A stretch of 64,000 nt of DNA from Lunularia cruciata (Eukaryota > Streptophyta > Marchantiopsida > Lunulariales > Lunulariaceae), in NCBI GenBank assembly GCA_948567375.1, contig OX419757.1, positions 53,007,665 to 53,071,664 of the forward strand, read 5' to 3'. The notes under the pieces were generated by a model, which had not been told where the DNA came from, did not search any database, and was given only the letters and a program-made list of their open reading frames with translations. Positions within the stretch are counted from its first letter, which is position 1. Each line of letters starts with the position of its first letter. Of this stretch, positions 11,812 to 20,950 are shown piece by piece. The position numbers were made by a program, and so were the translations under genes.

Positions 11812-11976
11812 ATGGAGATAATCTTTCAACTTATGGATAAACTATCCATGAGGGTTCGATTAATATGCACTCTAGGATTTGATGTTGCTATAGAAATCTT
11901 GGAGCAACCTGAACCTTTTGTGTTCCCTAGGGTGGATTACTCTCAAATGGTGTTAGTCATGTATATACTTTATTAG
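11812..11976 (+). CDS. Second leader-like ORF of E (54 aa)
   Basis: The ATG-initiated frame ends in MRVRLICTLGFDVAIE, EPFVFPRVDYS and VMYILY-stop. It aligns at identical spacing with 10520-10690 and with the leader ORFs of A and F (MR..L....G, P.P..P.V.Y, YIL). It lies 69 nt before the gag ATG, which is where the single leader sits in A and F. The E region between the two copies therefore looks like an insertion or duplication. Function unknown. Confidence 0.55.
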   Translation: MEIIFQLMDKLSMRVRLICTLGFDVAIEILEQPEPFVFPRVDYSQMVLVMYILY

Positions 11977-12045
11977 TTATAGAGTGAGAGAAAAGAAAAG
12001 AGAAAAGGAAAAATTGAGAGAAAAGAAAGATAGTGAGAGGTTAAG

Positions 12046-13038
12046 ATGTGGAAACTTCCAGTTTTCTTTGGCAAGGATGGAGAAGATGTGGAGGCCTTTG
12101 TGAGAGACTTCAAGAGAGCTTGAATAGGAAACAATGAGAGGAGGAAGAATGAGTGGGCCTCATTATTACCAGATTTCTTTGAGGATGCAACACTTACATA
12201 ATATGAATCAGAATACCAAAAGAGAGAGAGGAGAGATGGGCAAGAAGAGTCGTGGGAGACGTTGACTTCAGCACTCATTGAGAACTTTCTTCTTGATGAG
12301 AGTTATGAGAGATTGATGAGTGAGGTTACCTTTCTCAAGCAAGGAGATGGAGAGAAAGTGAGGGTCTATGTGGAAAGAGTGGAACAGTTAGAGTCCAGAT
12401 TTCGTATAGTCTTGAGGAAGGGTGGGGATGATGTGGAGACTACAATGATTGGGATAGGGGCCATGCTCACCAAGAATTTTGTGGGAAGATTGAGACCACA
12501 AATTAGAAGCAAGGTGAGATATGAGAAACATTCTTCCAAGGTTGAAGCTATCAAGATCGCAATTCGTATGGAGGAGAGTTTGGAAGGGGATGAGAGTGAT
12601 TTGGTGGTGAACGAGGTTGCGCATCCTCCTCAAGACTACAAGTATGGTGGAACTTCTGATACTTTGGTGACAAGGGTTGCACCACAAGTAGTAGTTGCTC
12701 CAATTCTTGCACCTCCACCAAAAGATCCACTTCAAACCATCACAAAACAACTTGCGAAACTCAAGATCAATGTGGTGCAACTATGGGAGAAGAGAGAGGT
12801 GGATCAGAATGTAGGGAGAGGGCCTAGGAGTTATGGAAACTATCCATATAGAGGAGTTCAACCAGCCAATAATTTCAATGATAGAAATTGTTTTGGTTGT
12901 AGAGGAAGAGGCCATATCCAAAGAAATTGCCCAAATTCCACTTACCATGGAGGAAGGGGTTATGAGGGAGCCAATAGAGGGAAAGAGGGTGGTAGTGAAA
13001 CCCAAGTAGCTCCTAATCCAAAAAAGGTAAGGGGATAG
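12046..13038 (+). pseudogene. gag of element E with two internal stops
   Basis: The frame begins MWKLPVFFGKDGEDVEAF and runs 330 codons to a TAG at 13036-13038. In-frame TGA and TAA codons near 12121 and 12200 interrupt it; a continuous stretch follows from 12262. The capsid-like part (LIENFLLDE, VYVERVEQLESRF) is followed by a basic region and one CCHC zinc knuckle, CFGCRGRGHIQRNC, near 12892-12933. The gag stop lies in a 22-nt overlap with pol. Confidence 0.8.
13017..13038 (+). promoter_or_regulatory. Gag-pol overlap with AAAAAAG slippery heptamer (E)
   Basis: The pol frame opens right after a TAA at 13014-13016 and gag stops at 13036-13038. Within this 22-nt overlap the gag codons CCA AAA AAG contain A AAA AAG (13020-13026), which fits X XXY YYZ. 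Pol continues in the -1 frame. I see no strong stem immediately downstream, only GGAT-AGC-ATCC (13032-13042). Confidence 0.5.
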
Positions 13039-13040
13039 CA

Positions 13041-16000
13041 TCCATAGATGTGGTGGAGAGCAAGTATGAGAAGGGAGAGTGCTCAAACTCCAAGAGTCTT
13101 AATTTGGAGCTTTTGGCACAAGAGAAGAAGAGAGCTTGTTTTGCAGAGGATGTTCACTCTTCTCAAGGATTTACTCCAAGCAAGGATACTCCTATGTCTA
13201 CTAGGAGCACTTGCACCTCAACACCATTAACAACAAAGACTCCGAGGAAGAAGTTGGGGATGGAGGATTTCTTGATTTCAAAGCAACAATGGAACTACAA
13301 TGTGTTGGAGGATGTTGGTAGTCACAAGGCTAACATCACATTGGGCCAATTGATTGCTTTGAACCTTACCTTGAGAAAGGAGCTTAGAGGTGGTTCGAGT
13401 TCTACAAGGAGCAAGAGGAAGAAGAATGCAAAAGTTCCAATATCAATGGAGGTGGTGGATGCCAAGTCAGCACCATGGGAGGCTTGTGAATATGCCTCCA
13501 AGATTGATGTGAGAGTGAATGGTCACAACATCAATGATGCATTGGTTGATGGAGGATCAACAGTAAATGCCATGTCAGAAAGGTTAATGAAGAAGTTGGG
13601 TATGATACCCTCAAGACCTTCAACATTTGTGGTGAGCATGGCAAACAAGCAACAAGTTTGACCACTAGGGGTGATGGATAAAGTGGTAGTTTCAGTTATG
13701 GGAGTTCAAAATCTCATGACTTTCCAAGTCTTGAAGGATTCAAGCTATGACTTACTTCTTGGGAGGCTATGGTTGAGAGCAGCATGCACAACTGATCGAT
13801 GGCACAAAGGGTACTTGAGGATTGGGCCATCAAACCATAGAGTCACAGTTCATGTGACTAACACCACCAACACTTCACATTCAGATACACCATCTTCTGA
13901 TTATTGGGAATCAGATTCTGAAGAAGGAGCTTCAAGTGTGGACACAAGCATGGAAGAAGAGACTTCCACAAAGGAGGATGAATCTGAACCTGATTCAAAT
14001 GTGTATCCTTTGTGTACTATGCATTTTGCACCTAAGCCAGAGGTTTTGAAAGACCCAAATAAATCACCATTGACACTTGAGGAGGTAGAGAGAAGGTTAT
14101 CTACCCTCAAGTATGGTCCAAATGTTACCAAGGAGGAGAAGGTGAGATTTGAGGAGATTTTCCGCAAGTTCATCCATGTGTTTGCTTTTAATTATAGGGA
14201 TTTGAAGGAAGTCACCTTGGAGGAGCACAAGATAGAGGTGGAGTCACATGCAAGACCAATCTGCCAAAAGCAATGTCGCATTAGCCCACCAATATCTTTG
14301 GTTGTGAAGGAGGAGATTGATAAGCTCAAGGAGGCTGGATTTATCTTTGAGGTAGAGAATTCAGAATGGGTGTCTCCAATTGTCATTGTGAAGAAAAATA
14401 ATGGCAAGCTTTGGGTATGTGTGGATTACAAGAAGCTCAATGCTGTTACCAAGAAGGACTACTACCCATTGCCATTCATTGATGAGATCTTGGAGGAGGT
14501 TGCACGTCATGAGAGGTACAGTTTTGGAGATGGTTATAGTGGATATAACCAAACCAAGATTGGACCAGAGCATCAACAACTCACCACATTTACCACACCT
14601 TGGGGAACTTACGCTTTCAAGGTCATGCCTTTTGGGTTTTGCAATGCTCTAGCCACATTCCAACGGTTCATGAACAAGGTATCTGAACCTTTCATTGGGA
14701 AATTTGTGAGAGACTTCATTGATGACTTTTGTGTTTATGGGAGCAAGGAGGAGTACTTTGAGCACCTAATCAAAGTCTTGCAACGCTTGGATGAGGCAAA
14801 TGCATCACTCAACCCAAAGAAGTGCATTTTTGGATGTGAAGAAGTCTACTTTTGGGGCACATCATCTCCAAGGATGGAATAGCAGTTGATCCTGAGAAGG
14901 TGAGGAAAATCTCAGACCTTCCATTCCCTTCAAGCTTGACAAAGTTACGCCAATTCTTGGGGATGGTTGGATACTATAGGAGGTTCATCTTCTCATTTTC
15001 CAACAAGGCTTATGCATTGACCATCTACATGAAGAAGGGTGTAGATTACATGGTGATTTTGGAGGACAAGGAGGCTCTCAAAGCTTTTGAGGAGCTCAAG
15101 CAATCCCTTGTTGTAGCTCCAATTCTTGCTAAACCTGATTGGAGTAAGCCTTTCATCCTCTACATTGATGCTTCTAATGTAGCTATAGGATGCAATCTTA
15201 GTCAATTAGACCAAGATGGGCATGATCATCCAATAGCTTATGCTAGTAGGCAGATGGTTTCAGCAGAGAAGAACTACTCCATCACGGAGAGAGAAGGGTT
15301 GGAAGTGATCTTTGGTCTCAAGAAGTTTAGACACTACTTGATTGGAAGGAAAGCCACCATTCTCACGGATCACAAGGCTTTGAAGTACATCTTCAACAAA
15401 CCTAATGTTGAAGGGAGACTAGCAAGGTGGATGATACTCTTGTCTGAGTATGACTACACCATTGAGGATAGGCCAGGAAAGAAACATGCAAATGCTGATT
15501 TGTTATCTAGAGCCTATGATCATGATGGAGATGAGCCAATGGATGATTCCTTCCCGGATGAGGAGCTCATGACAATCTCAATCACTCAAGAGGTTCCAAT
15601 GGAGTACAAGGAGATTGTGGATTTTGTGACAAGAGGTAACTATCCAGAAGGGATGCATGCTAGGGAGAGGAAGGCCTTGCAACAAGATCTAGACCTTACA
15701 CAATGGTGGAGGATATTCTTTTTCACCAAGGAGCAGATAGTCTACTTCAAAGAGCAGTGGGTAAGGAAGAGTCTATCCTACTCATAAAGGAGTTTCATGA
15801 AGGTTTAGTATGTGGAGGACACTTTGCAGGAAAGGTGACTGCTTTCAAGATTCTAGATGCAGGTTACCATTGGAGAGGGATTTTCAAGGATTGTCTTGAT
15901 TATTGCAAAACTTGTCATGTTTGTCAAGCTTTTGCAAGAAAGTCTACATCCACTCCACCACTTAGATCAATTCCATTGCTAGGACCTTTTGAGAAGTGAG

Positions 16001-16869
16001 GAATTGATTTTGTAGGTCCTCTCAATAGAACCCCATGGAACAATTGCTACATTTTGGTAGTTATTGATTACCTTACCAAGTGGGTTGAGGCTAGACCATT
16101 GAGGGACAAGAATGAAGATAAAGTGGGTAGATTTCTTTATGAACGCATTATCACTAGGTTTGGATGCCCTTTGGAGTTGGTTTCTGATAGAGGAGGAGAG
16201 TTTATAGGAAGCATTACTACAACCATGCTACGACATTTCTCTATCACACATAGAGTAACTACATCCTATAAGCCAAATTCCAATGGCTTGGCAGAGAGAA
16301 CCAATCAGACCTTGTGCATGATGTTGGCCAAAGATGCAGAAATGGAGGGAGCTAAACATCATTGGGACAAGAGGATTCATGCAGTTTTGTGGGAGTATAG
16401 GACAACCATGAAAACTTCCACCAGATATTCTCCATTTCAATTGGTGTATGGTATTGAGTCTACCTTACTTATTCACTTTGATCTTCCTACCTTCCAAAGC
16501 ATTCATAGGAGATTGAAGAAAGCACAAGGAGGTGATGCAGAGAAGTCAAGGAAGAATCAACTCATGGAGTTGGAAGAGGCAAGAGTAGTTACTATGGTTC
16601 GAGTGGAGCAAGCCCAAAGGAAACAAAAGGAGAGCTATGACAAGAGGTAAGGCAAGAAGAAGGTGGAGACTTTCAAAGAAGTTGATTGGGTAATGTTGTT
16701 TGATTCCATTCGATTCAAGAGAGTGCAAAAGAAGTTTTTGCCTAAGTACTTTGGACCTTTCATAGTGGAGAAGGTGTGGGGCAATTACACCTATGATCTC
16801 AAGGAGTTGGGAGGAAGACACTTTGATAGGATTAACCATGATAAGTTGAAGATGTACCATAGAAGGTAG
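13041..16869 (+). pseudogene. pol of element E (protease, RT, RNase H, integrase)
   Basis: Protease: LVDGGSTVNAM near 13540-13580. RT: 14040-14870, with WVCVDYKKLNAVTKKD, SFGDGYSGYNQ and an active-site FIDDF. RNase H: YIDASNVAIGCNL near 15160, then ILTDHKALKY. Integrase: H2C2 finger (HEGLVCGGH ... CKTCHVC) near 15800-15930, catalytic Asp in GIDFVGP and LVSDRGGEF, and Glu in NGLAERTNQT. A GPF/Y-like C-terminus (KYFGPFIVEKV) ends at 16869. The frame is interrupted by a TGA at 13659-13661, frameshifts near 14860 and 15710, and further stops near 15997 and 16648. Confidence 0.88.
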
Positions 16870-16917
16870 ATAGACCTTCACTTTGAGGACAAAGTGAAAA
16901 CTTAGTCTAGGGGTAAA

Positions 16918-17609
16918 TGTAACACCCATTTATGCATGTGTGTGGTATTGTGATATTTAGCTTGGTATTACAAGTACTTAAGAAATATTATTTATATAGA
17001 GATAAAGGATGGTTCTATATTAGTCATGGTTAGCTAGAGTTAGTCATAGCTAAGATAGAGGGGACCTTACTTTAGAGGAAGTAGAAAAGATGAGCATCCC
17101 TATTTTGGATTTTAGTGTGTTGACTTGGTATTATTCTTAGGTGTTTGGCTTTGAGGAAAGAGTTGAGAACTCTTGGGCCCAAAAGACTTTTTGTTTTGGA
17201 TTCTTCTTTAGTCCAAAGATACCCCATGTGAAGGAATCCTTGACTTAGTGGTTGGGTCAAGATAAGACCACATGCTTAGGGGAATATGCCCATGTGAATG
17301 GATATTCCTTTCTACTTTTTGACTTTACTTTACTTTTAGTCTAGTAACTTGAGTTACTATGGTAATTAGTAACTTTGGTATGTAACTACTTCACAATTAT
17401 ATAAACAAGGGGTGAGGAGGTACTCATCATCCTTTCATTTGCAACTATCTCTCTCTCATCGAGTTCTCTAGTGAGCAATGTCTTGAGTCTTGGAGTGTTA
17501 GCCTTGAAGGAGTATGATGGAGTTGGGGTTCCTTGCCTTCGTAGTCCACGGTGCGCTACCATAATAGCCATCAGAGGTTCATCTTGAGTGAGAGACAAGC
17601 CGGCTCACA
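16918..17609 (+). repeat. 3' LTR of element E
   Basis: Starts TGTAACACCCATTTATGC directly after the polypurine-like TCTAGGGGTAAA and ends GGCTCACA. It is a near-full-length match to 9786-10478. Host element D resumes at 17610. Confidence 0.95.
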
Positions 17610-19273
17610 GTCCAAAAACATATCTAAAAACTCCTAGACTATTTGATCAACCATTTCTTGATGAGGCTTTTGATCTCCTTTGATCCTCCATGCGCAATCA
17701 TCTTGATCCACATTGTAAAAATAGACTTATCTTCATCCAATGCTTGTTTTATAGCTAATTTATTGACAAACTTCCCATCTTAGGACTTATCTTCCTTCAA
17801 AGCCTACTCTATTGCTACTTTCCCAACAAACTTCCCATCCTAAGATTGACTATTCTTAGGTGTCTTACTCAAAGGTGCTAGACAACCTAATCAGAAATTT
17901 CTACCTTGGTGTTGTACTTGAATTTGTTATCAGTTCCAATCTAATTGAACCTTATGACGTTCAAGCCAAGGTAGACCTAGAATGACATCATAGTGCTAGT
18001 GTGTAGAAGTGCCACTACAAACCTCATGCACTCCAAATGCTCCTTCTTAATTTTGAAGATAAAAGGATACAAGGTGCAAAATGTAGAACCCTTTCTACCG
18101 TTTGTCATCATCAATCCACTTCTAATTATTAGCTCGATATGAATACTTAATTCCTTTGCTAATTTCATAGACATGCAATTTTTTGAACTTCTAAAATCAA
18201 CCAAAATCCTACAACCACAATCAGATATCATACCTTGCAAGTGAAATAGACTTGCATAGGTCAAGCCTTCAGTCCCATAAGAACTAATCAAAATCCCAAT
18301 AAGTGACTCAAAATCTCCTATTGGGGATACCTCAATTCCTTGATCATTCAGCTTTACAAACTCCATTTGGGTGATTTGTCAAGATTTCATACTCTTGACT
18401 GGACATTCAACAATGCAATACCCAATTTGGTGACAATAAAAGCAACTGCCATTTTCACACAATCTTTCTCAATCTATTGTGCCAAGTGGTCTCCATTGGA
18501 TAGGATCCAATCTAGACCACTTGGCATCAATCTCCATTAGTGCTTGCTCTTCCACTTGTGTGTAATGTGTTGGAAGGTTTTGTGAAGGTCAAAGTCAAGA
18601 CCAAGTTGTCGCAACCAAGGAATCAAAGCGCCTAGCCAACCGTATGGCTTCTTCTAGGTGTTTTGGCTCTTGCATAGTCAATTTGGTTTATGACTTCAAG
18701 CCCCTCACAAATCAATCCAGAGCTTCACCATCCAATATATCTAGAATTTGCATAATGGTGTTTTGGAATTGCATGATGTATCTTCTTACAAAACCAATAT
18801 GCTTCAACTTTGCAGAGTTATCTTGTGTAGCTTGTGTGGCATTTATTGCTTGGAATTGTCCAATTATTGCACCCTTGAATTCTTCTCATGTCAAGATTGG
18901 TGCAACAAATTGCCGTTCAATTTGCTCCACTCAAAATTGCCACCATAGTTTTGCCACTCCATCCAATTGGCTTGAAGCTAAAAGAATTTGTTTATGTTCA
19001 TCTTGAAGATTTGTAGCCTCAAAATAACATTCAAAATCAAATACAAAATTCTGCACTATGCCTAGGAGATTCTTACCATCAAATACCTTGGGTTTTGGAA
19101 ATTGGATTTTCTCTTCTCCTTTATGAAATGATGCTCTCTCTATGTGTTCCTATTGTTGATGGTCTCATTCATCTAAAAATTGAGTAAGGTGCTTGAGGTT
19201 GTTGCTACATAGCAATGATAACCTTCGGCATTGCCACCATAGCTACTACTCTATCACATTATCCCTAATTTAT
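17610..19273 (-). pseudogene. Element D gag and protease portion
   Basis: Minus-strand continuation of D beyond E. The protease ORF (17977-18366) reads CRILVDFRSSKNCMSM, where the DSG active-site triad of A has become DFR. Gag lies at about 18370-19240 with the knuckle destroyed by stops. The region corresponding to the A frameshift signal (18295-18325) still pairs CCCAATAGG with CTTATTGGG, one pair being G-U, although the heptamer has decayed. Confidence 0.8.
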
Positions 19274-19480
19274 CTAAATTAATACATAGATGCAACATGT
19301 CTACCATTCTCCATAAGTTACAATCTGAAGTACAAAGGGTTCCTCGGATAAGGTGATCACATGCAAAAATTTCTACCCAAAGCATGAGGTGATAAACTAT
19401 ATGAAATGATGCTTGGGTACACGGGCATAGAAATCACAATGGTTTGGTGGAAATGGATTTAGTGGTCCATAAATTCCCAT
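19274..19480 (-). pseudogene. Leader ORF of element D (broken)
   Basis: Starts MGIYGPLNPFPPNH after the PBS and aligns to the A leader (MDGIYGPPNP...). It keeps SEEPFVL, VTYGE and CIYVLI-stop in the C-terminal block. Three internal stops (after HHFI, CFG and YGEW) break it. The terminal stop position is conserved. Confidence 0.6.
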
Positions 19481-19497
19481 TCTTGCTCTAATACCAA

Positions 19498-19985
19498 GTA
19501 AAAGACTAAGACTGAGGAGAGAAATAGGAGAATGGACGATCACATTGGGACACTTGAATGAAGGAAACTCCAAATGCCTAGCATGAACTTGGGCTTTAGT
19601 ATTTATAGGGAGCATACAAGGCTCTTGAAAAGCTTCTCAAGAAGCTTCCTAAAGCCACTTTCTTGGAGTGCAAGCCAAGTTAACCAAAAAGCTTCTCAAG
19701 AAGTTTTCTTTTAGAAGTTGCCTACTTGGCATGCAAGCTAAGCTAGTTGGAAGCTTCTTGAGAAGCTTCCTTTTAGAAGCTACTTACTTGAGGTGCAAGC
19801 TAAGCTAGCCAAGAAGCTTCCCAAGAAGCTTTCTCCTAGAAGTCACCACTTGGCATGCATGTTACCCAATACTTGGAAGATGCCAAGTAGCTTCTTAGAT
19901 ACTTCTAGAATATTTTTGGCTAATTTGGCCTATTTGTAACTTCATTAGCCTTGACTAACTCATTAGTAAACTCCATATTGTTACA
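19498..19985 (-). repeat. 5' LTR of element D
   Basis: Reverse-complement LTR from GTAAAAGACTAAG to CCATATTGTTACA. One base is missing at the LTR/PBS junction (ACCAAGTAAAAG instead of ACCAATGTAAAAG). It matches 6446-6935 with many substitutions. Confidence 0.9.
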
Positions 19986-20270
19986 TGGTAGGAATTAGAC
20001 CACTAAACCAAATATGCACAACTCCAATGAAACATTGACTTATTTTTTGTGTCATAGCAACATGGTATTTTATGCCATATAGACATTCTCCAACATTAGT
20101 AATAGTGACTCAAAGTCTTCTTGTCTTGTGAACACTACCATTCCAAGAGGTATGCAATTATTTCCACCTCTTGGGATCAAAGTCATTGGAGCCGAAGCCA
20201 TAGGGATTATAGGAGTCACCATAGGAGTTGATGTAGAAGGAGCATGCATAATTGTAGGGTGCAAGGTTGT

Positions 20271-20679
20271 TGTAAAAGACCAAGACCGAGGGGAGAAATA
20301 AGAGAATGGAAGATCAGATTGGGACACTTGAATCTAGGAAATCTTTGAATGCCTAGCATGAGCTTCGGCTTTGGTATTTATAGGTAGCATACAAGGCTCT
20401 TGAGAAGCTTCCTTGAGTTGCTTTCTTAAAGTGAAAGCTAAGTTAACTAGGAAGCTTCTCAAGAAGCTTCCTTTTAGAAGCTGCCTACTTGGCCTATAAG
20501 CTAAGCTAGTTGGAAGCTTCTAGAAGCTACCTACTTAGGAGTGCAAGTTAAGGTAGCCAGGAAGCTTCCTAAGAACTTTTCTAGATTGTTTTCTATTTTT
20601 GGAATATTCTAGGCTAATTTGGTTTATTCTCTACTTTTTTAGCCTTACTAACTACGTCGCTAAACTCCATATTGTTATA
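20271..20679 (-). repeat. Solo LTR of the A/D chromovirus family
   Basis: Runs from TGTAAAAGACCAAGACCGAGG to CCATATTGTTATA, the full extent of an A-type LTR in minus orientation. No PBS, polypurine tract or internal sequence adjoins either end. Flanks GTTGT (20266-20270) and GCTAT (20680-20684) agree at 3 of 5 bases, compatible with a decayed target duplication. Probably left by LTR-LTR recombination. Confidence 0.85.
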
Positions 20680-20772
20680 GCTATGGTAGATGGGTTTGCT
20701 AGGCAAAAGTGCTTGCCATCAATGGAAATGCTCCTTGGGCCCAATGTAGCAAAAGTACTAGCAATTGCAGGA

Positions 20773-20945
20773 GGTAGTGCTTCCCCCAATTTGAAAGCCA
20801 AAGAATTAGTAGAAATGGGAGGTAATACTTCCTCCAACTTTAATCTGTGTATGTAGATATGGGATGTAATGCTTTTCCCAAACTAAAAGCGACCTTACTT
20901 GTAAATCTAAGAAGTAGCACTTCCCCTAAACAAAAAATGACTGCA
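20773..20945. repeat. Degenerate 48-bp tandem repeat, 4 units
   Basis: Units begin at 20773, 20821 (44 bp, 4-nt deletion), 20865 and 20913. In the plus frame they read as GSASPNLKAKELVEMG, GNTSSNFNLCM, CNAFPKLKATLLVNLR and SSTSPKQKMTAS. In the minus frame they read as variants of FKLGEALPPAIAST. The 16-codon period suggests it arose within a coding sequence. Confidence 0.6.
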
Positions 20946-20950
20946 TCCTC

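Larger units (their letters stand above)
9786..17609 (+). mobile_element. Tat/Athila-like Ty3 retrotransposon E, nested in D
   Basis: Near-identical LTRs lie at 9786-10478 and 16918-17609. The target duplication is short and imperfect: GTCT (9782-9785) versus GTCC (17610-17613). The internal order is PBS, leader ORF, accessory zinc-motif ORF, second leader-like ORF, gag, protease, RT, RNase H, integrase. Motifs typical of the Tat/Athila side of Ty3 include DGYSGYNQ, MPFGFCNALATFQR and NSNGLAERTNQT. There is no chromodomain. The LTRs differ at only a few percent of positions by eye, younger than host element D. Several stops and frameshifts inactivate it. Confidence 0.92.
6446..19985 (-). mobile_element. 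Ty3/gypsy chromovirus D, minus strand, split by element E
   Basis: Its two LTRs (6446-6935 and 19498-19985) are flanked by perfect 5-bp duplications TGGTA at 6441-6445 and 19986-19990. Read on the minus strand, the order is 5' LTR, PBS (19485-19496, complementary to initiator-Met tRNA as in A), leader ORF, gag, protease, RT, RNase H, integrase, chromodomain, polypurine tract, 3' LTR. Element E (9786-17609) has inserted between protease and RT. Without E, D is about 5.7 kb. The LTRs differ clearly more than those of A or E, which makes D old. Confidence 0.93.
20099..20950 (+). pseudogene. Open frame of unknown origin cut by a solo LTR
   Basis: From 20099 a plus-strand frame reads SNSDSKSSCLVNTTIPRG and continues open to the LTR edge at 20270. 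After the LTR it resumes at 20680 with AMVDGFARQKCLPSMEMLLG and runs into a 16-residue repeat block. The minus strand is also open over most of this stretch: 20652-20837 reads SISIDGKHFCLANPSTIA, which resembles the DUF4283-type part of plant LINE ORF1. Which strand was coding is undecided. A LINE ORF1 remnant is my preferred reading. Confidence 0.35.

Noticed and set aside
13057..13083. Frameshift-stimulating hairpin GAGCA...TGCTC in E
   Set aside because: Only 5 bp, and about 30 nt from the heptamer, too far for a typical stimulator; not called.
9781..17614. A 5-bp target duplication for element E
   Set aside because: CGTCT and GTCCA do not match. Only a 4-bp, one-mismatch pair (GTCT/GTCC) fits TG..CA LTR ends.
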